64,000 nt of DNA from Alistipes sp. (GTDB lineage Bacteria > Bacteroidota > Bacteroidia > Bacteroidales > Rikenellaceae), in NCBI GenBank assembly GCA_017937765.1, contig JAGBCY010000006.1, forward strand, positions 1 to 64,000. The letters run 5' to 3'. Shown here one piece after another: positions 56,467 through 64,000 of this stretch. A program made the translations under genes and the position numbers. The notes below the pieces were generated by a model. It ran no database searches. It was not told the DNA's origin and worked only from the letters and a program-made list of their open reading frames with translations. Numbering within the stretch: position 1 is the stretch's first letter; each line of letters starts with the position of its first letter.

Positions 56467-59400
56467 ATGAAGTACTTTTCAAAGTTGTTGAGCATGCTCC
56501 TCGTTGGCGCAATGCTCTATTCGACCGGATGTACCGATTACGGCGAGGACATCTCGAACCTCAAGCAGGAGCTCGAGGATGTTAAGCAGGAGGTACAGGG
56601 TCAGATCAACGTTTTGGATGGCGACCTTGACGCAGTTCAGGCAGCTCTTCAGGGCGCAATCGACGATGCTAACAAGGCTATCGCAGAGAACAAGACTGCT
56701 ATCGCAGGCTTGCAGGAGGTAGCTGACGAGCACGGTAAGGCTATCGAGGATGCTAATAAGGCTATTGCTGATGCAATTACCGAGTTTGAGGCTGCTATCG
56801 TAGCAATCGAGGCAGACCACGATGCTGACATCGAGGCTGTTAACGCTAAGATCGCTGAGGAGGCAAAGAAGGCAACCGAGGCTATCAACGCTGCTGTTGA
56901 GCTCATCGTTGCTAACCAGGAGGCTATCGCAGCTCTCGAGAAGGAGGACGAGAAGTTGGCAGAGGATATTGCTAAGGCAGTAACATCTATCCAGGCAAAC
57001 GCAACCAAGATCAACGAGAACGCTGCTGCTATCGCTGAGAACGCAACTGATATCGCTGCTAACACTGCAGCTATCAAGACTCTCCAGGCAGACCTTCTTG
57101 ACCTTGCAAGCCAGTTCACTACTTACAAGGCTGAGTTGGAGGCTACTATCGCTACACTTGAGAGCCGTTTGGCTACTGCTGAGGAGGCAGTTAAGACTCT
57201 TGAGGGTAACGTTGAGGAGTTGTACGTTTTGCACGACAATCAGGCTGCTTTGATCGGTGACCTTCAGAACCAGATCAACGTTTTGGATAGCTTCGTAAGC
57301 GAGCAGCTCGATCTTCTTGCTGAGGCTGACAAGGCTTTGAACGATCTTATCGTTAACCTTGAGAACAGCTTCATCGACTACCAGAAGATCGTTAACGCTC
57401 AGTTCGAGAAGGTTTATGGCGATATCGCTGAGAACGCTGAGGCTATCAACGCTCTCGAGGCAAAGCACGATGAGGAGGTTAAGTCTCTTATGGCTCAGGA
57501 TGCTGCTATCCTCGAGACTTTGGAGTTGTACCGCACTTGGTTGGCTGACCTCGACGCTGACGTTGAGGAGCTCTACACTATGCACGACAACCAGGCTGCT
57601 TTGATCGGTGACCTCCAGAACCAGATCAACGCTTTGGATAGCTATGTAAGCGAGCAGCTCGAGATCCTCAAGAATGACATCACAGCTCTTGAGAACTCAT
57701 TGATGGACTTCCAGAAGCAGATGAACGAGCAGATCGCTCGCCTCGACGCAGCTATCAAGGAGGCTCTTGCTGAGGCAAAGGCTTACGCTGAGGAGAAGGC
57801 TAACAACGCACAGCTCGCAGCTCAGGCTTACGCTGACGTTTTGGTTGCTCAGTTGGAGAAGGAGATCGAGGCAGCTCTTGGTGAGCTTGGCAAGCAGATC
57901 GACCAGGTTAACGCTTACGCTGTAAGCATCGAGGAGGCTCTTAACGCATACAAGGAGTCTAACGACGCTGCTCTTGCTAAGCTCCGTGGCGATATGGAGG
58001 CTATGATCGGCCAGATCGTTAACCGTATCCAGTCTATCGTTTACGTTCCCGAGTACACTGATGGTAAGATCACTATCGACTACGCTACATTCGGTAACTA
58101 CATCATCGAGGGTCGCTCGAAGATCGAGTACCAGGTATACCCTGCTGAGGGTGCTTACGCTATCGAGCAGGCATTCAAGAACGCTGAGACTTATCCCGAT
58201 TTCAACATCTGGTTCGATATGCAGGGTCTTAAGACTCGCGCTAACGCTCCTGAGTTGAAGGTTGTTGACCTTAAGTCTAACGCTAACGGTCGCCTCGAGG
58301 TAACTGTTCTTGCACGCAACTTCAGCGACGCATTCTACTTGGGTCTTAACGCTCAGGCTGAGGGTGCTGAGGAGACTACTGACTACGCTATCTCATTGGC
58401 AGTTGATATGGGTACTAACGCTGAGACTGGTTCTGCTAACCTCTCTACTTGCTTCACTCAGATCACTCCTGGTAAGGGCGACGCTATCACAATGCGCATT
58501 ATGTACGACGAGAAGGATGTAACTAACGTTGAGAGCGTATACACTGACGAGTTGACATACACTAACATCGAGAACAATCCCGACTTCGTAGCACTTCCTG
58601 GCTACTACCTCGTATTCGACTTTATGGGTAAGGAGTACTTGAAGTCTGAGCTTCACGAGCTCGGTTATATGGTTAACCCCGTATACCAGGGTACAGCAAT
58701 TATCCATCCTGTCGTAATGACTTCCACCATCAAGAACGAGACAACTGGTTACCCGGAGGCTGTTCTCGACATCCTTAAGGTTGACGCTGGTCTTATCGGT
58801 AAGACTTACAACTTGATTGTTAACTGGCACTATGGTGACAAGAACGCTGAGAAGGTTTACGCTGGTGCAAGCTTGCTTATCACTAAGGAGCAGGCATACG
58901 TAGACTTCGCTCCCGCATTCACAGCTACTTGGAACTACCTTGAGGATGCTGCTGTTGATGCTGCTAAGTTGAACATTAGCGAGGCTGACTCGTTCGATCC
59001 TATGGCTGTTGCTAACTACACTCGTGAGTTCGGCTATGCACTTGCTGACGCTGTTGTTGACAACTTGCCCGCTGACACTAAGCTCGCTGACGTTCTTAAT
59101 ATGGAGCCCGCTAAGGTTCTTGTAAACGGCGAGGAGGTTGAGGATATGGAGGTTGTTATCACTGCTGAGGGCGAGAACGCTACTGTAGAGTTCCTCGGCT
59201 TCGAGTGGGACAAGACTTATGACATTACAGTTGTTTACTCGTTGTCTAACGTTGATGTAAACGTTAAGTTCGGCTTCGAGACATTCGACCGCAACCGTAA
59301 GCCTCTCCTCGTTGACCTCGGCAACTACACTGGTGTTTACGCTACTAACCTCGTATTCACTGAGAAGGTTGTTGACACAATGGAGGGCTACATCGCTCAG

Positions 59401-60720
59401 ACTGTTGACGCATATCCTGCAAACTTCGCTGGTATCACTGCAGCTGACTACTTGCTCGACGTATTCGTAACTAAGGCATACCACGTATGCGGCACTGATC
59501 ACCTCTTCACTAACACAGTGAACGGTGTTGAGGGTGTTGAGAACAAGAACACTAAGCTCGTTATCAACGAGGAGAATGGTCAGACAATCGCTGCTATCTA
59601 CGACTACCGTGATGAAGTTGCTTCTAAGGACGGCGTGATCGTTGACGCTCTCGCTTACTCTAAGAAGATGACTCTCTGGTACGGTCAGGAGGTTGAGTTC
59701 GTTAAGACTGTTAACTTCACTGCACCTGAGGTTTACTTCCAGCGCGTAGCTAACTACGTTGAGGAGGCATTCGACGGCTATGCAACTTACGTTCAGCCTT
59801 ACTACTTCCCCAACTCTGATTACGCTACTGCTCTCGAGAAGTTCGACGTAAACAAGGTTGACTTGAACGCTGCATTCGACCTCCAGGAGGCAGATGCTAC
59901 ATCTGTAATCACTGTTCCTGTAGCAGGTGAGGATCGCGGTATCGCAGTTTCTGCTAACGGTAACGTTTACCGTCCTGAGTTCCGTCTCACTGACGTGAAG
60001 GATATTTACAAGGATGGTAAGGGTATCCTCCTTTACGATAACTACATCAGCTACTACGGTAAGGATGAGTACGTAAATGTTGACGCTAACCTCTACTTGT
60101 GCAACGATAACGGTGCCGAGATGAAGATCGCTACCAACTTCGACGCAGCTGTTGATGGTTATGAGGATTACACTAACTACGTAGTTTGGGCTTACAATCC
60201 TATCAACATGCCTACTGGTCAGGATATGTATGAGGAGGTAACTGACTACGGTGAGTACGAGGTAGACCTTACTGAGATGTTCTCAATGAAGGATCGCCGT
60301 GGCCACACTGGCAAGATCACTGGTTGGGAGATGATCAACAAGGGTCGCGTATACGGTGACAACTTCCTCGTTGACGGTAACGGCGAGAACGGCTTCGCAG
60401 AGGGCTACAACGCTGGTTACATCTACGGCTACTACTTGCGTGACGAGAAGGGTGTAGCTTACGGCGACATCATTCCTGTTGACGTTAAGTTCTTGCTCAA
60501 GGGTAACGACGCTGAGCAGCTTAAGGCTAAGGGCCTCCTCGAGGTTGATATGAACACTGGTATTGTTAAGTTCCACTATACAAGCCAGGTTGACCTCAGA
60601 AAGCCTATCACTATCAACGTTGCAGTTCAGATTACTACTGCATGGCATGTATCTACTCACGAGAACATATTGGTAATTCGCAAGAAGGCTGATACAGTTG
60701 AGGAGACTCCTGCTGAGTAA
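56467..60720 (+). CDS. 1417-aa coiled-coil surface lipoprotein, co-transcribed with ompA
   Basis: Signal peptide with lipobox YSTGC (Cys near 22). Residues about 25-530 form an almost continuous heptad coiled coil rich in Ala, Glu and Asn. Inside it a 33-residue block (LHDNQAALIGDLQNQINVLD core, at 249-281) is repeated at 366-398 (offset 117 residues). Near 520 the chain turns into beta-rich domains (SIVYVPEYTDGKITIDYATFG, then LEVTVLARNFSDAFYLGLNAQ), with no catalytic motif. Codon use matches ompA and is strongly biased, so it is probably among the most abundant envelope proteins. No promoter or terminator separates it from ompA. Role unknown; a stalk-like surface layer or trans-envelope spacer is plausible. 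Confidence 0.82.
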   Translation: MKYFSKLLSMLLVGAMLYSTGCTDYGEDISNLKQELEDVKQEVQGQINVLDGDLDAVQAALQGAIDDANKAIAENKTAIAGLQEVADEHGKAIEDANKAIADAITEFEAAIVAIEADHDADIEAVNAKIAEEAKKATEAINAAVELIVANQEAIAALEKEDEKLAEDIAKAVTSIQANATKINENAAAIAENATDIAANTAAIKTLQADLLDLASQFTTYKAELEATIATLESRLATAEEAVKTLEGNVEELYVLHDNQAALIGDLQNQINVLDSFVSEQLDLLAEADKALNDLIVNLENSFIDYQKIVNAQFEKVYGDIAENAEAINALEAKHDEEVKSLMAQDAAILETLELYRTWLADLDADVEELYTMHDNQAALIGDLQNQINALDSYVSEQLEILKNDITALENSLMDFQKQMNEQIARLDAAIKEALAEAKAYAEEKANNAQLAAQAYADVLVAQLEKEIEAALGELGKQIDQVNAYAVSIEEALNAYKESNDAALAKLRGDMEAMIGQIVNRIQSIVYVPEYTDGKITIDYATFGNYIIEGRSKIEYQVYPAEGAYAIEQAFKNAETYPDFNIWFDMQGLKTRANAPELKVVDLKSNANGRLEVTVLARNFSDAFYLGLNAQAEGAEETTDYAISLAVDMGTNAETGSANLSTCFTQITPGKGDAITMRIMYDEKDVTNVESVYTDELTYTNIENNPDFVALPGYYLVFDFMGKEYLKSELHELGYMVNPVYQGTAIIHPVVMTSTIKNETTGYPEAVLDILKVDAGLIGKTYNLIVNWHYGDKNAEKVYAGASLLITKEQAYVDFAPAFTATWNYLEDAAVDAAKLNISEADSFDPMAVANYTREFGYALADAVVDNLPADTKLADVLNMEPAKVLVNGEEVEDMEVVITAEGENATVEFLGFEWDKTYDITVVYSLSNVDVNVKFGFETFDRNRKPLLVDLGNYTGVYATNLVFTEKVVDTMEGYIAQTVDAYPANFAGITAADYLLDVFVTKAYHVCGTDHLFTNTVNGVEGVENKNTKLVINEENGQTIAAIYDYRDEVASKDGVIVDALAYSKKMTLWYGQEVEFVKTVNFTAPEVYFQRVANYVEEAFDGYATYVQPYYFPNSDYATALEKFDVNKVDLNAAFDLQEADATSVITVPVAGEDRGIAVSANGNVYRPEFRLTDVKDIYKDGKGILLYDNYISYYGKDEYVNVDANLYLCNDNGAEMKIATNFDAAVDGYEDYTNYVVWAYNPINMPTGQDMYEEVTDYGEYEVDLTEMFSMKDRRGHTGKITGWEMINKGRVYGDNFLVDGNGENGFAEGYNAGYIYGYYLRDEKGVAYGDIIPVDVKFLLKGNDAEQLKAKGLLEVDMNTGIVKFHYTSQVDLRKPITINVAVQITTAWHVSTHENILVIRKKADTVEETPAE

Positions 60721-60742
60721 TTCACTGGAAACTCTATAATGG

Positions 60743-60774
60743 GCGGCGAACTTCGGTTCGCCGCTCTTCTTTTA
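60743..60774 (+). terminator. Terminator of the ompA unit
   Basis: A perfect 9-bp stem GCGGCGAAC/GTTCGCCGC with TTCG tetraloop, then TCTTCTTTTA. Confidence 0.88.
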
Positions 60775-60859
60775 TTAGGGCGCAACCAACAAAACTCGCG
60801 AGGGAGACGAGAGTCGCAACGAACAATCGGTGAAGAATAATCGGTGAAGCGCGCAAAAC

Positions 60860-60891
60860 AAAAAAGGCTACGCAACCTAAGTTGCATAGCC
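60860..60891 (-). terminator. Minus-oriented terminator-like hairpin
   Basis: An 11-bp stem GGCTATGCAAC/GTTGCGTAGCC and T-run on the minus strand. I see no minus-strand gene that needs it; it may insulate mutAB or belong to a lost gene. Confidence 0.55.
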
Positions 60892-60944
60892 ACTCAACAT
60901 ATTCACATACCCTACTCGGTTATGTTGAGTTTGTCTACTCTATA

Positions 60945-60999
60945 TAATCTCATTACCACGTCTTTCTAATCTCATTAATACGCCGATGTAATCTCATAA
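60945..60999 (+). promoter_or_regulatory. Three TAATCTCATTA repeats at exact 22-bp spacing
   Basis: TAATCTCATTA at 60945 and 60967, TAATCTCATAA at 60989. The 22-bp period puts all three on about the same face of the helix, as expected for a multimeric DNA-binding regulator. They lie about 150 bp upstream of the mutAB -33 box. Confidence 0.55.
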
Positions 61000-61150
61000 C
61001 CACTACAACAAGAGAACTACTTACAACAGAAGGCAAAGCCTAACGTCATTTAAGCGTAAACGAGCACTAACACGCTTTATTAATAAAGAGCCGAGGTGAG
61101 GGCGATATCTATCAGCCGCACAGTGAAAAAGTAAAATAACAGCTGAAAAA

Positions 61151-61182
61151 TTTGGTTTTCGAGGGCGGAATTTGTAACTTTG
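61151..61182 (+). promoter_or_regulatory. Promoter of mutAB
   Basis: TTTGG (61151-61155), exactly 19 nt, TAACTTTG (61175-61182); leader of about 115 nt. I see no cobalamin riboswitch signature. Confidence 0.75.
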
Positions 61183-61301
61183 TTGTGATATATACTCATA
61201 TTGCTCGCGCAAAAGAAGTGCGAGAGTGTGGTGTGTGCTAAGAATTAGAACATAAGATATTATATATCATACACTTAAAAACTTTAAACTCTAAAACAAT
61301 T

Positions 61302-63152
61302 ATGGCTAATACCAAAGAAAAGTTGTTCACGGAGTTCCCGCCCGTAACTACGGAGCAGTGGGAGGCCGTCATTACAACTGACCTTAAGGGCGCAGATTAT
61401 GAGCGCAAATTGGTATGGAAGACCGGTGAGGGATTCAACGTACGTCCCTACTACCGCGCTGAGAACCTCGCAGAGGTTGAGTATCTCGGTGTTGAGGCCG
61501 GTGAGTTCCCCTTTGTACGCGGTGTGTCGAAGGATAACACGTGGCGTGTACATCAGACCATCTCGGTTGAGTGCGCAAAGGCAGCAAACGAGGAGGCCTT
61601 GAAACTTCTTAACTCGGGCGTTGACTCGCTCGGCTTCTGCTTCTGCAAGGCTTGTGCTTGCGAGGTAGACGTGGATGCCCTCCTCAAGGACATCGTTCCT
61701 ACGGCTGTGGAGCTTACGTTCTGTAGTTCGAACGTTGAGGGCTTGGCAAAGCTGGCCGAGAAGGTCATGGCTAAGTATGCCGACGTGGAGAAGGATGAGC
61801 TCCGTCTCAACTTCTGCATCGACCCCATTATGAAGAACCTCTCCGTTGAGGGTAGCTTCTGCTGCGGCACGGGCGACGAGTGCTTCGACACCATCGCTAA
61901 GCTCATCAAGGCTACTGCCGACTACAAGCGCGTGAAGGTTGTGAACGTTGCTGGCTCAACGTTCTCGAACGCCGGTTCTACTATCGTCGAGGAGCTCGGC
62001 TTCACGCTCGCTGCTGCTCACGAGTACCTCGTGAAGCTTATGGAGCGCGGCCTCTCGATTGACGAGGTAGCTCGCAAGATCCGCTTCACCTTCGCCGTAA
62101 CGTCGAACTACTTCCTCGAGATGGCTAAGTTCCGTGCAGCACGTATGCTCTGGGCTAACATCGTGAAGGCTTACAACCCCGAGAAGAACTGCTCGTCGAA
62201 GATGTTTGCGCACGCCGTGACATCGTCGTGGAACCAGACCGTATATGATCCCTATGTAAATATGTTGCGTGGCACAACCGAGGCTATGTCGGCTACTATC
62301 GCCGGTGTACACTCGTTGGAGGTATTGCCCTTCGACTACGCATTCGAGGCTCCCACCGAGTTCTCGAAGCGCATCGCTCGCAACGCACAGCTTCTGTTGA
62401 AGCACGAGTCGCACTTCGACCAGGTTATCGACCCCGCAGGTGGTGCTTACTACATCGAGACACTCACCAAGAGCATAGCTCAGGAGGCTTGGGCATTGTT
62501 CCGCGAGATCGAGGAGAAGGGTGGCTACATCGCTGCATTTGGCGAGGGCTACATCGTTGAGCGCGTGAAGGCATCGGCTGCTGCTAAGGATAAGAACATC
62601 GCTACACGCCGCTTGATCCTCCTCGGTGCTAACCAGTATCCTAACTTCACTGAGGTGGCAGACGCTTCAATCTCGGAGTGCAAGGTTACGCGCGATGTGA
62701 AGGATGGCAACGTCCTTGTTCCCTACCGCGGTGCTATGGCATTCGAGGCTATGCGTATGCAGGTTGACCGCTCGGGTAAGACGCCTAAGGCATTTATGCT
62801 CACTTGCGGTACACTCGGTATGGCACGTGCGCGTGCTCAGTTCTCTTGCAACTTCTTCGCTTGCGCCGGTATCCGCGTTGAGGATAACACCTTCTTCAAG
62901 AGTGTTGAGGAGGGCGTTGAGGCAGCATTGGCATCGAAGGCCGAGATCGTTGTTGTGTGCGCTTCGGACGACGACTACGCAACGGTTGCTCCTCGTGTGA
63001 AGGAGCTCCTCCAGGACAAGGCTATCCTTGTTGTGGCAGGCGCACCCGCTTGCGCTCCCGAGCTTGAGGCACAGGGCATCACCAACTTTATCAACGTTAA
63101 GAGCAACGTATTGGAGACCTTGAAGGATTACTTAAAGAAGTTAGGCATCTAA
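61302..63152 (+). CDS. mutA: Methylmalonyl-CoA mutase small (beta) subunit
   Basis: 616 residues. Partner of the B12-binding large subunit in interconverting succinyl-CoA and methylmalonyl-CoA on the propionate pathway. The TIM-barrel region ([28 protein letters not shown], then VRPYYR) is typical. The C-terminal flavodoxin-like domain lacks the cobalamin motif DxHxxG seen in the large subunit, as expected for the beta chain. It has [20 protein letters not shown] instead. Starts ATG at 61302; 13 nt before mutB. Confidence 0.94.
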   Translation: MANTKEKLFTEFPPVTTEQWEAVITTDLKGADYERKLVWKTGEGFNVRPYYRAENLAEVEYLGVEAGEFPFVRGVSKDNTWRVHQTISVECAKAANEEALKLLNSGVDSLGFCFCKACACEVDVDALLKDIVPTAVELTFCSSNVEGLAKLAEKVMAKYADVEKDELRLNFCIDPIMKNLSVEGSFCCGTGDECFDTIAKLIKATADYKRVKVVNVAGSTFSNAGSTIVEELGFTLAAAHEYLVKLMERGLSIDEVARKIRFTFAVTSNYFLEMAKFRAARMLWANIVKAYNPEKNCSSKMFAHAVTSSWNQTVYDPYVNMLRGTTEAMSATIAGVHSLEVLPFDYAFEAPTEFSKRIARNAQLLLKHESHFDQVIDPAGGAYYIETLTKSIAQEAWALFREIEEKGGYIAAFGEGYIVERVKASAAAKDKNIATRRLILLGANQYPNFTEVADASISECKVTRDVKDGNVLVPYRGAMAFEAMRMQVDRSGKTPKAFMLTCGTLGMARARAQFSCNFFACAGIRVEDNTFFKSVEEGVEAALASKAEIVVVCASDDDYATVAPRVKELLQDKAILVVAGAPACAPELEAQGITNFINVKSNVLETLKDYLKKLGI

Positions 63153-63165
63153 TTCGGTTACAACT

Positions 63166-64000
63166 ATGAGAGCAAAATTTTCAGATTTAGAATATAAGGC
63201 TGCAGCAACGGAGTGCTGCACCAAGAATAACGCTCCCAAGGAGGATTGGTTGACTGCCGAGCGTATCCCCGTTAAGGAGAACTATACGGCTGCCGACCTC
63301 GAGGGTATGGAGCACTTGAACTATGCAGCAGGTATCGCACCCTTCCTCCGCGGTCCCTACTCGACGATGTACGTTATGCGTCCCTGGACTATCCGTCAGT
63401 ACGCTGGTTTCTCTACGGCTGAGGAGTCTAACGCATTCTACCGTCGTAACCTTGCAGCTGGTCAGAAGGGTCTTTCTGTTGCCTTCGACCTCGCAACACA
63501 CCGTGGCTACGATGCCGACCATCCGCGCGTAGTGGGTGACGTGGGTAAGGCCGGTGTTTCGATCTGCTCGGTTGAGGATATGAAGGTTCTGTTCAACGGC
63601 ATTCCGTTGGATCAGATGTCGGTGTCGATGACGATGAACGGTGCCGTGCTTCCCGTATTGGCATTCTACATCGTTGCCGGCTTGGAGCAGGGCTGCACGC
63701 TCGATCAGCTCGCAGGTACCATCCAGAACGATATCCTCAAGGAGTTTATGGTGCGTAACACCTATATCTACCCGCCTGAGTTCTCGATGAAGATCATCGC
63801 CGACATCTTCGAGTACACATCGAAGAATATGCCTAAGTTCAACTCGATCTCTATCTCGGGTTACCATATGCAGGAGGCAGGTGCTACGGCCGATATCGAG
63901 CTCGCTTACACGCTTGCCGACGGTCTCGAGTACTTGCGCGCAGGTATCAACGCAGGTATGTCTATCGACGCCTTCGCTCCCCGCTTGTCGTTCTTCTGGG
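63166..64000 (+). CDS. mutB: Methylmalonyl-CoA mutase large subunit, 3'-truncated by window edge
   Basis: ATG at 63166; open to the last base (278 codons seen of about 715 expected). The N-terminal arm ([13 protein letters not shown]) leads into the substrate-binding TIM barrel: [34 protein letters not shown] is the family signature, with the CoA-contacting Arg/Tyr residues. [32 protein letters not shown] and [25 protein letters not shown] follow. The B12-binding domain lies beyond the window. Coupled with mutA, 13 nt apart. Confidence 0.95.
   Translation, partial: MRAKFSDLEYKAAATECCTKNNAPKEDWLTAERIPVKENYTAADLEGMEHLNYAAGIAPFLRGPYSTMYVMRPWTIRQYAGFSTAEESNAFYRRNLAAGQKGLSVAFDLATHRGYDADHPRVVGDVGKAGVSICSVEDMKVLFNGIPLDQMSVSMTMNGAVLPVLAFYIVAGLEQGCTLDQLAGTIQNDILKEFMVRNTYIYPPEFSMKIIADIFEYTSKNMPKFNSISISGYHMQEAGATADIELAYTLADGLEYLRAGINAGMSIDAFAPRLSFFW

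Noticed and set aside
60945..60999. CRISPR array
   Set aside because: Repeats are only 11 bp with 11-bp gaps and three copies, with no cas genes; better explained as phased binding sites.
61183..61301. Cobalamin riboswitch in the mutA leader
   Set aside because: The leader is short and lacks the B12-box-like conserved segment.

Overview
This window reads as an anaerobic, fermentative member of the Bacteroidales. The evidence is the pervasive Bacteroidetes promoter form (TTG or TTTGG, about 19 nt, then TAnnTTTG), lipoproteins with SPII lipoboxes, a CarboxypepD_reg-type TonB receptor, DUF5723-type outer-membrane proteins, a Na+-translocating NADH:quinone reductase operon, pyruvate:ferredoxin oxidoreductase, a PPi-type phosphofructokinase, a glycogen synthase/alpha-glucan phosphorylase fusion and a methylmalonyl-CoA mutase pair. 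The GC-rich, TCG/CTC/GAG-rich codon use would suit Rikenellaceae (Alistipes-like), but that placement is an inference.

Layout. 1-5 kb: 3' part of clpB, a BACON-like lipoprotein, PPi-phosphofructokinase and an orphan TonB-plug protein. 5-11 kb: PFOR, a tandem promoter repeat, and an MBL-fold hydrolase with an SDR. 11-13.3 kb: a fimbrillin-like lipoprotein behind a 42-codon peptide gene. 13.8-19.6 kb: nqrABCDEF, whose NqrC carries an unusual cysteine-rich tail. 19.8-23.3 kb: TatD, TcdA, a 2-hydroxyacid dehydrogenase and a PagL-like OMP. 23.4-28.9 kb: DUF5723 / large lipoprotein / DUF5723. 29.5-33.6 kb: glnS, OMPs and a SpoU methylase. 33.8-38 kb: tRNA-Ser(GCT), the lspA-351aa-xerC-hpf cluster, and tRNA-Leu(CAG) with a duplicated 3' end. 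38-46 kb: a DUF6562-like/GLUG lipoprotein, prfC, and a His-rich small protein with a TonB receptor. 46-54.5 kb: MATE exporter, glycogen synthase-phosphorylase, acyl-CoA ligase. 55-61 kb: OmpA plus a 1417-residue coiled-coil lipoprotein with strongly biased codons. 61-64 kb: mutA and partial mutB.

Metabolically, PPi-PFK, PFOR, NQR and MutAB fit sugar fermentation to acetate, succinate and propionate with sodium-motive NADH oxidation. The fusion enzyme handles glycogen turnover.

The most interesting unexplained structure is a dispersed family of 3'-UTR hairpin elements directly behind the stop codons of six minus-strand genes (pfp, nifJ, the 671-aa lipoprotein, nqrF, glnS, hpf), sometimes in tandem. 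The outer stems differ in sequence but stay complementary, while the loop keeps a GTAC...AGTACTA core. This looks like an undescribed structured RNA/terminator family. Other unusual signals are an 88-bp promoter-bearing repeat upstream of two unrelated genes, TAATCTCATTA repeats at exact 22-bp spacing upstream of mutAB, and the NqrC tail.
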